The position numbers were made by a program, and so were the translations under genes. The notes below the pieces were generated by a model. It made no database searches. It was not told the DNA's origin and saw nothing but the letters and a program-made list of their open reading frames with translations. Below, piece after piece: positions 1-13,900 of a stretch of DNA of 64,000 nt (position 1 is its first letter; each line of letters starts with the position of its first letter). Origin of the DNA: Amblyomma americanum (Eukaryota; Arthropoda; Arachnida; Ixodida; Ixodidae); the NCBI RefSeq assembly GCF_052857255.1, contig NW_027526501.1, forward strand, positions 868,001 to 932,000. Reading direction: 5' to 3'.

Positions 1-2279
1 ATACAACAAAACAAGCTGTTTTACACCGAAAAGAGCTAAATCTGAACACCGGTTATATGTCCCTGCGATACGCGTCAAAACTTTTTCTCTTAAAACTGCG
101 CGCAAAGCATGTATTCGTGCTTAATACAACAAAACAAGCTATTTTAGACCGAAGTGAGCTAGATATGAACACCGGTTTTACAAGTGTCCGTCTGATACGC
201 GTCAAAACTTTTTCTCTCATAACTGCGCGAAAAGCATGTATTCTTGCTTAAAACAACGAAACAAGCTGCTTTAGACCGAAGCAAGTGAAATCTGAACACA
301 TCGGTTTTACAAGTGTCCATGTGATACGCGTCAAAACTTTTTGTCTCATAACTGCGCGAAAAGCATGTATTCATGCTTAATACAACGAAACAAGCTGTTT
401 TAGACCAAAACGATCTAAATCTGAACATCGGTTTACAAGTGTCAGTGTGATACGCGTCAAAACGTTTTCTCATAACTGCGCGAAAAGCATGTATTTGTGC
501 TTAATACAACGAAACAAGCTGTTTTAGACCGAAACCAGGTAAATCTGAACACATCGGTTTTACAAGTGTCCAGTGATACACGTCAAAACTTTTTCTCATA
601 ACTGCGCGAAAAGCATGTATTCGTGCTTAATACAACGAAACAAGCTGTTTTAGACCGAAAAGAGCTAAATCTGAAAACATCGGTTTTACAAGTGTCCATG
701 TGATACGCGTCAAAACTTTTTCTTATAACTGCGCGAAAAGCATTTATTCGTGCTTAATACAACGAAACAAGCTGTTTTACACCAAAACGAGCTCGTTATG
801 AACACATCGGTTTCACAAGTGACCGTGTGATACGCGTCAAAACTTTTTCTCTCATAACTGCGCGAAAAGCATGTATTCGTGCCTAAAACAACGAAACAAG
901 CTGTTTTAGACCGAAACGAGTTAAATCTGAACACATCGGTTTTACAAGTGTCCATGTGATACGCGTCAAAACTTTTTGTCTTATAACAGCGCGAAAAGCA
1001 TGTATTCGTGCTTAATACAACGAAACAAGCTGTTTTAGACCAAAACGAGCTAAATTTGAACACATCGGTTTTACAAGTGTCCAGTGATACGCGTCAAAAC
1101 TTTATCTCATAACTGCGAGAAAAGCATGTATTCGTGCTTAATACAACGAAACAAGCTGTTTTAGACCAAAACGAGCTAGATCTGAACACATCGGTTTTAC
1201 AAGTGACCGTGCGATACCCGTTAAAACTTTTTCTTTCATAACTGCGAAAAGCATGTATTCGTGCTTAATACAACGAAACAAGCTGTTTTACACCGAAAAG
1301 AGCTAAATCTGAACACATCGGTTATACGTGTCCCTGTGATACGCGTCAAAACTTTTTCTCTTAAAACTGCGCGCAAAGCATGTATCGTGCTTAATACAAC
1401 AAAACAAGCTGTTTTAGACCAAAACGAGCTAAATCTGAACACATCGGTTTTACAAGTGTCCATGTGATACGCGTCAAACCTTTTTCTCATAACAGCGCGA
1501 AAAGCATGTATTCGTGCTTAATAGAACGAAACAAGCTGTTTTAGACCGAAACGAGCTAAATCTGAACTCATCGGTTTTACAAGTGTTCATGTGATACGCG
1601 TCAAAACTTTTTCTCTCATAACTGCGCGAAAAGCATGTATTCGTGCTTAAAACAACGAAACAAGCTGTTTTAGACCGAAACGAGCTAAATCTCAACACAT
1701 CGGTTATGCAAGTGCCCCTGTGATACGCGTCAAAACTTTTCTCTTATAACTGCGCGAAAAGCATGTATTCGTGCTTAAAACAACGACACAAGCTGTTTTA
1801 GACCGAAACAAGCTAAATCTGGACATCGGTTTACAAGTGTCAGTGTGATACGCGTCAAAATGTTTTCTCATAACTGCACGAAAAGCATGTATTCGTGCTT
1901 AATAGAACGAAACAAGCTGTTTTAGACCGAAACAAGCTAAATCTAAACACATCGGTTTTACAAGTGTCCGTGTGATACGCGTCAAAACTTTTTCTCTTAT
2001 AACTGCGCGAAAAGCATGTATTCGTGCCTAAAACAACGACACAAGCTGTTTCAGACCGAAACAAGCTAAATCTGAACATCGGTTTACAAGTGTCAGTGTG
2101 ATACGCGTCAAAACGTTTTCTCATAACTGCGCGGAAAGCATGTATTCGTGCTTAATAGAACGAAAGAAGCTGTTTTAGACCGAAACGAGTTAAATCTGAA
2201 CACATCGGTTTTACAAGTGTCCATGTGATACGCGTCAAAACTTTTTGTCTTATAACAGCGCGAAAAGCATGTATTCGTG
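1..2279. repeat. HOR-I partial unit, first copy of a 2794-bp duplication
   Basis: By eye this stretch is base-for-base the same as 2795-5073 (offset 2794 bp, 22 monomers). The first difference is T at 2280 against C at 5074. Compared with the complete 5086-bp unit, the 2794-bp period equals a unit lacking 2292 bp, or 18 monomers. The join is at about 2230-2280, where sequence of the 13.8 kb phase passes directly into sequence of the 11.09 kb phase. The left window edge cuts the unit. Confidence 0.85.
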
Positions 2280-5200
2280 TTTAATACAACGAAACAAGTT
2301 GTTTTACACCAAAACGAGCTAGATATGAACACATCGGTTTTACAAGTGACCGTGTGATAGGCGTCAAAACTTTTTCTCTCATAACTGCGCGAAAAGCATG
2401 TATTCTTGCTTAATACAACGAAACTAGCTGTTTTAGACCAAAAGGATCTAGATATGAACACATCGGTTTTACAAGTGTCCCTGTGATACGCGTCAAAACT
2501 TTTTCTCTTATAACTGCGCGAAAAGCATGTATTCGTGCTTAAAACAATGACACAATCTGTTTTAGACCGAATTAAGCTAAATCTGAACATCGGTTTACAA
2601 GTGTCAGTGTGATACGCGTCAAAAGGTTTTCTCATAACTGCGCGAAAAGCATGTATTCGTGCTTAATAGAACGAAACAAGCTGTTTAGGCCCGAAACAAG
2701 CTAAATTTGAACACATCGGTTTTACAAGTGTCCGTGTGATACGCGTCAATATTTTTTCTCTCATAACTGCGCGAAAAGCATGTATTCGTGCTTAATACAA
2801 CAAAACAAGCTGTTTTACACCGAAAAGAGCTAAATCTGAACACCGGTTATATGTCCCTGCGATACGCGTCAAAACTTTTTCTCTTAAAACTGCGCGCAAA
2901 GCATGTATTCGTGCTTAATACAACAAAACAAGCTATTTTAGACCGAAGTGAGCTAGATATGAACACCGGTTTTACAAGTGTCCGTCTGATACGCGTCAAA
3001 ACTTTTTCTCTCATAACTGCGCGAAAAGCATGTATTCTTGCTTAAAACAACGAAACAAGCTGCTTTAGACCGAAGCAAGTGAAATCTGAACACATCGGTT
3101 TTACAAGTGTCCATGTGATACGCGTCAAAACTTTTTGTCTCATAACTGCGCGAAAAGCATGTATTCATGCTTAATACAACGAAACAAGCTGTTTTAGACC
3201 AAAACGATCTAAATCTGAACATCGGTTTACAAGTGTCAGTGTGATACGCGTCAAAACGTTTTCTCATAACTGCGCGAAAAGCATGTATTTGTGCTTAATA
3301 CAACGAAACAAGCTGTTTTAGACCGAAACCAGGTAAATCTGAACACATCGGTTTTACAAGTGTCCAGTGATACACGTCAAAACTTTTTCTCATAACTGCG
3401 CGAAAAGCATGTATTCGTGCTTAATACAACGAAACAAGCTGTTTTAGACCGAAAAGAGCTAAATCTGAAAACATCGGTTTTACAAGTGTCCATGTGATAC
3501 GCGTCAAAACTTTTTCTTATAACTGCGCGAAAAGCATTTATTCGTGCTTAATACAACGAAACAAGCTGTTTTACACCAAAACGAGCTCGTTATGAACACA
3601 TCGGTTTCACAAGTGACCGTGTGATACGCGTCAAAACTTTTTCTCTCATAACTGCGCGAAAAGCATGTATTCGTGCCTAAAACAACGAAACAAGCTGTTT
3701 TAGACCGAAACGAGTTAAATCTGAACACATCGGTTTTACAAGTGTCCATGTGATACGCGTCAAAACTTTTTGTCTTATAACAGCGCGAAAAGCATGTATT
3801 CGTGCTTAATACAACGAAACAAGCTGTTTTAGACCAAAACGAGCTAAATTTGAACACATCGGTTTTACAAGTGTCCAGTGATACGCGTCAAAACTTTATC
3901 TCATAACTGCGAGAAAAGCATGTATTCGTGCTTAATACAACGAAACAAGCTGTTTTAGACCAAAACGAGCTAGATCTGAACACATCGGTTTTACAAGTGA
4001 CCGTGCGATACCCGTTAAAACTTTTTCTTTCATAACTGCGAAAAGCATGTATTCGTGCTTAATACAACGAAACAAGCTGTTTTACACCGAAAAGAGCTAA
4101 ATCTGAACACATCGGTTATACGTGTCCCTGTGATACGCGTCAAAACTTTTTCTCTTAAAACTGCGCGCAAAGCATGTATCGTGCTTAATACAACAAAACA
4201 AGCTGTTTTAGACCAAAACGAGCTAAATCTGAACACATCGGTTTTACAAGTGTCCATGTGATACGCGTCAAACCTTTTTCTCATAACAGCGCGAAAAGCA
4301 TGTATTCGTGCTTAATAGAACGAAACAAGCTGTTTTAGACCGAAACGAGCTAAATCTGAACTCATCGGTTTTACAAGTGTTCATGTGATACGCGTCAAAA
4401 CTTTTTCTCTCATAACTGCGCGAAAAGCATGTATTCGTGCTTAAAACAACGAAACAAGCTGTTTTAGACCGAAACGAGCTAAATCTCAACACATCGGTTA
4501 TGCAAGTGCCCCTGTGATACGCGTCAAAACTTTTCTCTTATAACTGCGCGAAAAGCATGTATTCGTGCTTAAAACAACGACACAAGCTGTTTTAGACCGA
4601 AACAAGCTAAATCTGGACATCGGTTTACAAGTGTCAGTGTGATACGCGTCAAAATGTTTTCTCATAACTGCACGAAAAGCATGTATTCGTGCTTAATAGA
4701 ACGAAACAAGCTGTTTTAGACCGAAACAAGCTAAATCTAAACACATCGGTTTTACAAGTGTCCGTGTGATACGCGTCAAAACTTTTTCTCTTATAACTGC
4801 GCGAAAAGCATGTATTCGTGCCTAAAACAACGACACAAGCTGTTTCAGACCGAAACAAGCTAAATCTGAACATCGGTTTACAAGTGTCAGTGTGATACGC
4901 GTCAAAACGTTTTCTCATAACTGCGCGGAAAGCATGTATTCGTGCTTAATAGAACGAAAGAAGCTGTTTTAGACCGAAACGAGTTAAATCTGAACACATC
5001 GGTTTTACAAGTGTCCATGTGATACGCGTCAAAACTTTTTGTCTTATAACAGCGCGAAAAGCATGTATTCGTGCTTAATACAACGAAACAAGCTGTTTTA
5101 GACCAAAACGAGCTAGATCTGAACACATCGGTTTTAAGTGTTCGTGTGATACGCGTCAAAACTTTTCCTCTCATAACTGCGCGAAAAGCATGTATTCGTG

Positions 5201-6130
5201 CTTAATAGAACGAAACAAGCTGTTTTAGACCAAAACGAGCTAGATCTGAACACATCGGTTTTACAAGTGACCGTGCGATACCCGTCAAAACTTTTTCTTT
5301 CATAACTGCGAAAAGCATGTATTCGTGCTTAATACAACGAAACGAGCTGTTTTACACCGAAAAGAGCTAAATCTGAACACATCGGTTATACATGTCCCTG
5401 TGATACGCGTCAAAACTTTTTCTCTTAAAACTGCGCGCAAAGCATGTATCGTGCTTAATACAACAAAACAAGCTGTTTTAGACCAAAACGAGCTAAATCT
5501 GAACACATCGGTTTTACAAGTGTCCATGTGATACGCGTCAAAACTTTTTTTCATAACAGCGCGAAAAGCATGTATTCGTGCTTAATAGAACGAAACAAGC
5601 TGTTTTAGACCAAAACGAGCTAAATCTGAACTTATCGGTTTTACAAGTGTCCATGTGATACGCGTCAAAACTTTTTCTCATAACTGCGCGAAAAGCATGT
5701 ATTCGTGCTTAATACAACGAAACAAGCTGTTTTAGACCGAAACCAGCTAGATCTGAACGCATCGGTTTTGTAAGTGTCCATGTGATACGCGTCAAAACGT
5801 TTTCTCTCATAACTGCGCGAAAACCATGTATTCGTGCTTAAAACAACGAAACAAGCTGTTTTAGACCGAAGCGAGTTAAATCTGAACACATCGGTTTTAC
5901 AAGTGTCCATGTGATACGCGTCAAAACTTTTTGTCTCATAACTGCGCGAAAAGGATGTATTCGTGCTTAATACAACGAAACAAGCTCTTTTAGACCGAAA
6001 CCAGCTATATCTGAACACATCGGTTTTGCAAGTGTCCATGTGATACGCGTCAAAACGTTTTTCATAACTGCGCGAAAAGCATGTATTCGTGCTTAATACA
6101 ACGAAACAAGCTGTTTTAGACCAAAACGAG
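2280..6130. repeat. HOR-I unit, truncated and rearranged
   Basis: From 2280 to about 5150 the sequence follows 11087-13957 at a constant offset of 8807 bp with only scattered substitutions, for example at 2692 and 2788. Near 5150-5180 the offset jumps to 9442, showing that 635 bp (five monomers, equivalent to about 13981-14640) are missing here. It then follows the complete unit up to about 6100, where it departs into the mosaic block that follows. Bases 2795-5073 are the second copy of the duplicated first 2279 bases. Confidence 0.8.
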
Positions 6131-8732
6131 CTAGATCTGAACACATCAGTTTTACAAGTGACCGTGCGATACGCGTCAAAACTTTTTCTCTCATAACCGC
6201 GAAAGCGTGCTTACGTGCTCTCATAACGTGCTTAATACAACGAAACAAGCTGTTTTACACCGAAAAGAGCTAAATCTGAACACATCAGTTATACGTGTCC
6301 CTGTGATACGCGTCAAAACTTTTTCTCTTAAAACTGCGCGCAAAGCATGTATTCGTGCCTAATACAACGACACAAGCTGTTTCAGACCGAAACAAGCTAA
6401 ATCTGAACATCGGTTTACAAGTGTCCATGTGATACGCGTCAAAACTTTTCCTCTCATAACTGCGCGAAAAGCATGTATTCGTGCTTAATACAACGAAACA
6501 AGCTGTTTTAGACCGAAACGAGCTAAATCTGAACACATCGGTTTTACAAGTGTCCCTGTGATACACGTCAAAACGTTTTCTTTTATAACTGCGCGAAACG
6601 CATGTATTCGTGCTTAATACAAAGAAACAAGCTGTTTTAGACCGAAACCAGCTATATCTGAACACATCGGTTTTGCAAGTGTCCATGTGATACGCGTCAA
6701 AACTTTTTTTCATAACTGCGCGAAAAGCATGTATTTGTGCTTAATACAACGAAACAAGCTGTTTTAGATCAAAACGAGCTAGATCTGAACACATCGGTTT
6801 TACAAGTGTCCGTGTGATACGCGTCAAAACTTTTTTCAGAACTGCGCGGAAAGCATGTATTCGTGCTTAATAGAACGAAACAAGCTGTTTTAGACCAAAA
6901 CGAGCTAGATCTGAACACATCGGTTTTGCAAGTGACGTGCGAAACCCGTCAAAACTTTTTCTTTCATAACTGCGAAAAGCATGTATTCGTGCTTAATACA
7001 CCGAAACAAGCTGTTTTACACCGAAAAGAGCTAAATCTGAACACATCGGTTATACGCGTCCCTGTGATACGCGTCAAAACTTTTTCTCTTAAAACTGCTC
7101 GCAAAGCATGTATTGTGCTTAATACAACAAAACAAGCTGTTTTAGACCAAAACGAGCTAAATCTGAACACATCGGTTTTACAAGTGTCCATGTGATACGC
7201 GTCAAAACTTTTTCTCATAACAGCGCGAAAAGCATGTATTCGTGCTTAATAGAGCGAAACAAGCTGTTTTAGACCGAAACGAGCTAAATCTGAACTCATC
7301 GGTTTTACAAGTGTCCATGTAATACGCGTCAAAACTTTTTCTCATAACTGCGCGAAAAGCATGTATTCGTGCTTAATACAACGAAACAAGCTGTTTTAGA
7401 CCGATACCAGCTAGATCTGAACACATCGGTTTTGTAAGTGTCCATGTGATACGCGTCAAAACTTTTTCTCTCTTAACTGCGCGAAAAGCATGTATTCGTG
7501 CTTAAAACAACGAAACAAGCTGTTTTAGACCGAAACGAGCTAAATCTCAACACATCGGTTATGCAAGTGTCCATGTGATACGCGTCAAAACTTTCTCTCT
7601 CATAACTTCGCGAAAAGCATCTATTCGTGCTAAAACAACGAAACAAGCTGCTTTAGACCGAAACGAGCTAAATCTGAACACATCGGTTTTGCAAGGGTCC
7701 ATGTGATACGCGTCAAAACTTTCTCTCTCATAACTTCGCGAAAAGCATGTATTCGTGCTTAATAGAACGAAGCAAGCTGTTTTAGACCGGAACGAGTTAA
7801 ATCTGAACATATCGGTTTTACAAGTGTCCATGTGATACGCGTCAAATCTTTTTCTAATAACTGCGCGAAAAGCATGTATTCGTGCTTAATACAACGAAAC
7901 AAAAACAAGCTGTTTTACACCAAAACGAGCTAGATATGAACACGTCGGTTTTACAAGTGACCGTGCGATACGCGTCAAAACTTTTTCTCTCATAACCGCG
8001 AAAGCGTGCTTACGTGCTCTCATAACGTGCTTAATACAACGAAACAAGCTGTTTTACACCGAAAAGAGCTAAATCTGAACACATCAGTTATACGTGTCCC
8101 TGTGATACGCGTCAAAACATTTTCTCTTAAAACTGCGCACAAAGCATGTATTCGTGCCTAATACAACGACACAAGCTGTTTCAGACCGAAACAAGCTAAA
8201 TCTGAACATCGGTTTACAAGTGTCCATGTGATACGCGTCAAAACTTTTTCTCTCATAACTGCGCGAAAAGCATGTATTCGTGCTTAATACAACGAAACAA
8301 GCTGTTTTAGACCGAAACGAGCTAAATCTGAACACATCGGTTTTACAAGTGTCCATGTGATACGCGTCAAAACTTTTTTTCATAACAGCGCGAAAAGCAT
8401 GTATTCGTGCTTAATAGAACGAAACAAGCTGTTTTAGACCGAAACGAGCTAAATCTGAACTTATCGGTTTTACAAGTGTCCATGTGATACGCGTCAAAAC
8501 TTTTTCTCATAACTGCGCGAAAAGCATGTATTCGTGCTTAATACAAGAAACAAGCTGTTTTAGACCGAAACCAGCTAGATCTGAACGCATCGGTTTTGTA
8601 AGTGTCCATGTGATACGCGTCAAAACGTTTTCTCTCATAACTGCGCGAAAACCATGTATTCGTGCTTAAAACAACGAAACAAGCTGTTTTAGACCGAAGC
8701 GAGTTAAATCTGAACACATCGGTTTTACAAGT
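6130..8732. repeat. Mosaic satellite block, paired with about 25.1-27.7 kb
   Basis: The block matches about 25107-27711 at an offset of 18977-18978 bp. The match extends left to about 5180, giving about 3.55 kb of near-identical sequence in two places 19 kb apart. Odd markers are shared by both copies: a scrambled half-monomer at 6188-6227 and 7987-8026, and a 5-bp AAAAC insertion near 7901. Within the block, 6285-6585 recurs at an offset of about 1799 bp. Confidence 0.75.
6188..6227. repeat. Scrambled half-monomer marker
   Basis: Instead of CTCTCATAAC-TGCGCGAAAAGCATGTATTCG the monomer reads CTCTCATAAC, CGCGAAAGCGTGCTTACGTG, then CTCTCATAAC again. The 10-mer at 6188-6197 recurs at 6218-6227 and GTGCTTA is repeated around it. 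The same rearranged monomer is at 7987, 25165 and 26965, so it arose once and was copied with its HOR segment. It is a good landmark for mapping the duplications. Confidence 0.85.
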
Positions 8733-10980
8733 GTTCATGTGATACGCGTCAAAACTTTTTGTCTTATAACAGCGCGAAAAGCATGTATTCGTGTTTAATA
8801 CAACGAAACAAGTTGTTTTACACCAAAACGAGCTAGATATGAACACATCGGTTTTACAAGTGACCGTGTGATAGGCGTCAAAACTTTTTCTCTCATAACT
8901 GCGCGAAAAGCATGTATTCTTGCTTAATACAACGAAACAAGCTGTTTTAGACCGAAAAGAGCTAAATCTGAACACATCGGTTATACGCGTCCCTGTGATA
9001 CGCGTCAAAACTTTTTCTCTTAAAACTGCTCGCAAAGCATGTATTGTGCTTAATACAACAAAACAAGCTGTTTTAGACCAAAACGAGCTAAATCTGAACA
9101 CATCGGTTTTACAAGTGTCCATGTGATACGCGTCAAAACTTTTTCTCATAACAGCGCGAAAAGCATGTATTCGTGCTTAATAGAGCGAAACAAGCTGTTT
9201 TAGACCGAAACGAGCTAAATCTGAACTCATCGGTTTTACAAGTGTCCATGTAATACGCGTCAAAACTTTTTCTCATAACTGCGCGAAAAGCATGTATTCG
9301 TGCTTAATACAACGAAACAAGCTGTTTTAGACCGATACCAGCTAGATCTGAACACATCGGTTTTGTAAGTGTCCATGTGATACGCGTCAAAACTTTTTCT
9401 CTCTTAACTGCGCGAAAAGCATGTATTCGTGCTTAAAACAACGAAACAAGCTGTTTTAGACCGAAACGAGCTAAATCTCAACACATCGGTTATGCAAGTG
9501 TCCATGTGATACGCGTCAAAACTTTCTCTCTCATAACTTCGCGAAAAGCATCTATTTGTGCTAAAACAACGAAACAAGCTGCTTTAGACCGAAACGAGCT
9601 AAATCTGAACACATCGGTTTTGCAAGGGTCCATGTGATACGCGTCAAAACTTTCTCTCTCATAACTTCGCGAAAAGCATGTATTCGTGCTTAATACAACG
9701 AAACAAGCTGTTTTAGACCGAAACGAGCTAAATCTGAACACATCGGTTTTACAAGTGTCCATGTGATACGCGTCAAAACTTTTTTTCATAACAGCGCGAA
9801 AAGCATGTATTCGTGCTTAATAGAACGAAACAAGCTGTTTTAGACCGAAACGAGCTAAATCTGAACTTATCGGTTTTACAAGTGTCCCTGTAATACACGT
9901 CAAAACGTTTTCTTTTATAACTGCGCGAAACGCATGTATTCGTGCTTAATACAAAGAAACAAGCTGTTTTAGACCGAAACCAGCTATATCTGAACACATC
10001 GGTTTTGCAAGTGTCCATGTGATACGCGTCAAAACTTTTTTTCATAACTGCGCGAAAAGCATGTATTTGTGCTTAATACAACGAAACAAGCTGTTTTAGA
10101 CCAAAACGAGCTAGATCTGAACACATCGGTTTTACAAGTGTCCGTGTGATACGCGTCAAAACTTTTTCAGAACTGCGCGGAAAGCATGTATTCGTGCTTA
10201 ATAGAACGAAACAAGCTGTTTTAGACCAAAACGAGCTAGATCTGAACACATCGGTTTTGCAAGTGACCGTGCGAAACCCGTCAAAACTTTTTCTTTCATA
10301 ACTGCGAAAAGCATGTATTCGTGCTTAATACACCGAAACAAGCTGTTTTACACCGAAAAGAGCTAAATCTGAACACATCGGTTATACGCGTCCCTGTGAT
10401 ACGCGTCAAAACTTTTTCTCTTAAAACTGCTCGCAAAGCATGTATTGTGCTTAATACAACAAAACAAGCTGTTTTAGACCAAAACGAGCTAAATCTGAAC
10501 ACATCGGTTTTACAAGTGTAAATGTGATACGCGTCAAAACTTTTTCTCATAACAGCGCGAAAAGCATGTATTCGTGCTTAATAGAGCGAAACAAGCTGTT
10601 TTAGACCGAAACGAGCTAAATCTGAAATCATCGGTTTTACAAGTGTCCATGTATTACGCGTCAAAACTTTTTCTCATAACTGCGCGAAAAGCATGTATTC
10701 GTGCTTAAAACAACGAAACAAGCTGTTTTAGACGGAAACGAGCTAAATCTGAACTCATCGGTTTTAAAAGTGTCCATGTGATACGCGTCAAAACTTTTTC
10801 TCATAACTGCGCGAAAAGCATGTATTCGTGCTTAATACAACGAAACAAGCTGTTTTAGACCGAAACGAGCTAAATCTCAACACATCGGATATGCAAGTGT
10901 CCATGTGATACGCGTCAAAACTTTCTCTCTCATAACTTCGCGAAAAGCATGTATTCGTGCTAAAACAACGAAACAAGCTG
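8733..10980. repeat. Mosaic satellite block with 1931- and 1401-bp duplications
   Basis: Bases 8733-8940 are a patch of about 1.6 monomers with HOR-I start-of-unit variants (GTCTTATAACAGCG, GTGTTTAATAC, GTGATAGGCG). From about 8940 the sequence repeats about 7010-7760 at an offset of 1931 bp (15 monomers). Around 9890-10500 it repeats 6560-7170 at an offset of 3332 bp, a further 1401 bp (11 monomers). It ends at the marker monomer TTTTAGACGAAACGAG at 10981. Confidence 0.75.
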
Positions 10981-13900
10981 TTTTAGACGAAACGAGGTAA
11001 ATCTGAACACGTCGGTTTTACAAGTGTTCATGTGATACGCGTCAAAACTTTTTGTCTTATAACAGCGCGAAAAGCATGTATTCGTGTTTAATACAACGAA
11101 ACAAGTTGTTTTACACCAAAACGAGCTAGATATGAACACATCGGTTTTACAAGTGACCGTGTGATAGGCGTCAAAACTTTTTCTCTCATAACTGCGCGAA
11201 AAGCATGTATTCTTGCTTAATACAACGAAACAAGCTGTTTTAGACCAAAAGGATCTAGATATGAACACATCGGTTTTACAAGTGTCCCTGTGATACGCGT
11301 CAAAACTTTTTCTCTTATAACTGCGCGAAAAGCATGTATTCGTGCTTAAAACAATGACACAATCTGTTTTAGACCGAATTAAGCTAAATCTGAACATCGG
11401 TTTACAAGTGTCAGTGTGATACGCGTCAAAAGGTTTTCTCATAACTGCGCGAAAAGCATGTATTCGTGCTTAATAGAACGAAACAAGCTGTTTAGGACCG
11501 AAACAAGCTAAATTTGAACACATCGGTTTTACAAGTGTCCGTGTGATACGCGTCAATATTTTTTCTCTCATAACTGCGCGAAAAGCATGTATTCGTGCCT
11601 AATACAACAAAACAAGCTGTTTTACACCGAAAAGAGCTAAATCTGAACACCGGTTATATGTCCCTGCGATACGCGTCAAAACTTTTTCTCTTAAAACTGC
11701 GCGCAAAGCATGTATTCGTGCTTAATACAACAAAACAAGCTATTTTAGACCGAAGTGAGCTAGATATGAACACCGGTTTTACAAGTGTCCGTCTGATACG
11801 CGTCAAAACTTTTTCTCTCATAACTGCGCGAAAAGCATGTATTCTTGCTTAAAACAACGAAACAAGCTGCTTTAGACCGAAGCAAGTGAAATCTGAACAC
11901 ATCGGTTTTACAAGTGTCCATGTGATACGCGTCAAAACTTTTTGTCTCATAACTGCGCGAAAAGCATGTATTCATGCTTAATACAACGAAACAAGCTGTT
12001 TTAGACCAAAACGATCTAAATCTGAACATCGGTTTACAAGTGTCAGTGTGATACGCGTCAAAACGTTTTCTCATAACTGCGCGAAAAGCATGTATTTGTG
12101 CTTAATACAACGAAACAAGCTGTTTTAGACCGAAACCAGGTAAATCTGAACACATCGGTTTTACAAGTGTCCAGTGATACACGTCAAAACTTTTTCTCAT
12201 AACTGCGCGAAAAGCATGTATTCGTGCTTAATACAACGAAACAAGCTGTTTTAGACCGAAAAGAGCTAAATCTGAAAACATCGGTTTTACAAGTGTCCAT
12301 GTGATACGCGTCAAAACTTTTTCTTATAACTGCGCGAAAAGCATTTATTCGTGCTTAATACAACGAAACAAGCTGTTTTACACCAAAACGAGCTCGTTAT
12401 GAACACATCGGTTTCACAAGTGACCGTGTGATACGCGTCAAAACTTTTTCTCTCATAACTGCGCGAAAAGCATGTATTCGTGCCTAAAACAACGAAACAA
12501 GCTGTTTTAGACCGAAACGAGTTAAATCTGAACACATCGGTTTTACAAGTGTCCATGTGATACGCGTCAAAACTTTTTGTCTTATAACAGCGCGAAAAGC
12601 ATGTATTCGTGCTTAATACAACGAAACAAGCTGTTTTAGACCAAAACGAGCTAAATTTGAACACATCGGTTTTACAAGTGTCCAGTGATACGCGTCAAAA
12701 CTTTATCTCATAACTGCGAGAAAAGCATGTATTCGTGCTTAATACAACGAAACAAGCTGTTTTAGACCAAAACGAGCTAGATCTGAACACATCGGTTTTA
12801 CAAGTGACCGTGCGATACCCGTTAAAACTTTTTCTTTCATAACTGCGAAAAGCATGTATTCGTGCTTAATACAACGAAACAAGCTGTTTTACACCGAAAA
12901 GAGCTAAATCTGAACACATCGGTTATACGTGTCCCTGTGATACGCGTCAAAACTTTTTCTCTTAAAACTGCGCGCAAAGCATGTATCGTGCTTAATACAA
13001 CAAAACAAGCTGTTTTAGACCAAAACGAGCTAAATCTGAACACATCGGTTTTACAAGTGTCCATGTGATACGCGTCAAACCTTTTTCTCATAACAGCGCG
13101 AAAAGCATGTATTCGTGCTTAATAGAACGAAACAAGCTGTTTTAGACCGAAACGAGCTAAATCTGAACTCATCGGTTTTACAAGTGTTCATGTGATACGC
13201 GTCAAAACTTTTTCTCTCATAACTGCGCGAAAAGCATGTATTCGTGCTTAAAACAACGAAACAAGCTGTTTTAGACCGAAACGAGCTAAATCTCAACACA
13301 TCGGTTATGCAAGTGCCCCTGTGATACGCGTCAAAACTTTTCTCTTATAACTGCGCGAAAAGCATGTATTCGTGCTTAAAACAACGACACAAGCTGTTTT
13401 AGACCGAAACAAGCTAAATCTGGACATCGGTTTACAAGTGTCAGTGTGATACGCGTCAAAATGTTTTCTCATAACTGCACGAAAAGCATGTATTCGTGCT
13501 TAATAGAACGAAACAAGCTGTTTTAGACCGAAACAAGCTAAATCTAAACACATCGGTTTTACAAGTGTCCGTGTGATACGCGTCAAAACTTTTTCTCTTA
13601 TAACTGCGCGAAAAGCATGTATTCGTGCCTAAAACAACGACACAAGCTGTTTCAGACCGAAACAAGCTAAATCTGAACATCGGTTTACAAGTGTCAGTGT
13701 GATACGCGTCAAAACGTTTTCTCATAACTGCGCGGAAAGCATGTATTCGTGCTTAATAGAACGAAAGAAGCTGTTTTAGACCGAAACGAGTTAAATCTGA
13801 ACACATCGGTTTTACAAGTGTCCATGTGATACGCGTCAAAACTTTTTGTCTTATAACAGCGCGAAAAGCATGTATTCGTGCTTAATACAACGAAACAAGC

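Noticed and set aside
6863..7195. Plus-strand open frame of 110 aa, with 61-85-aa relatives at many places
   Set aside because: Also satellite sequence in a chance open frame. It recurs only because the HOR recurs.
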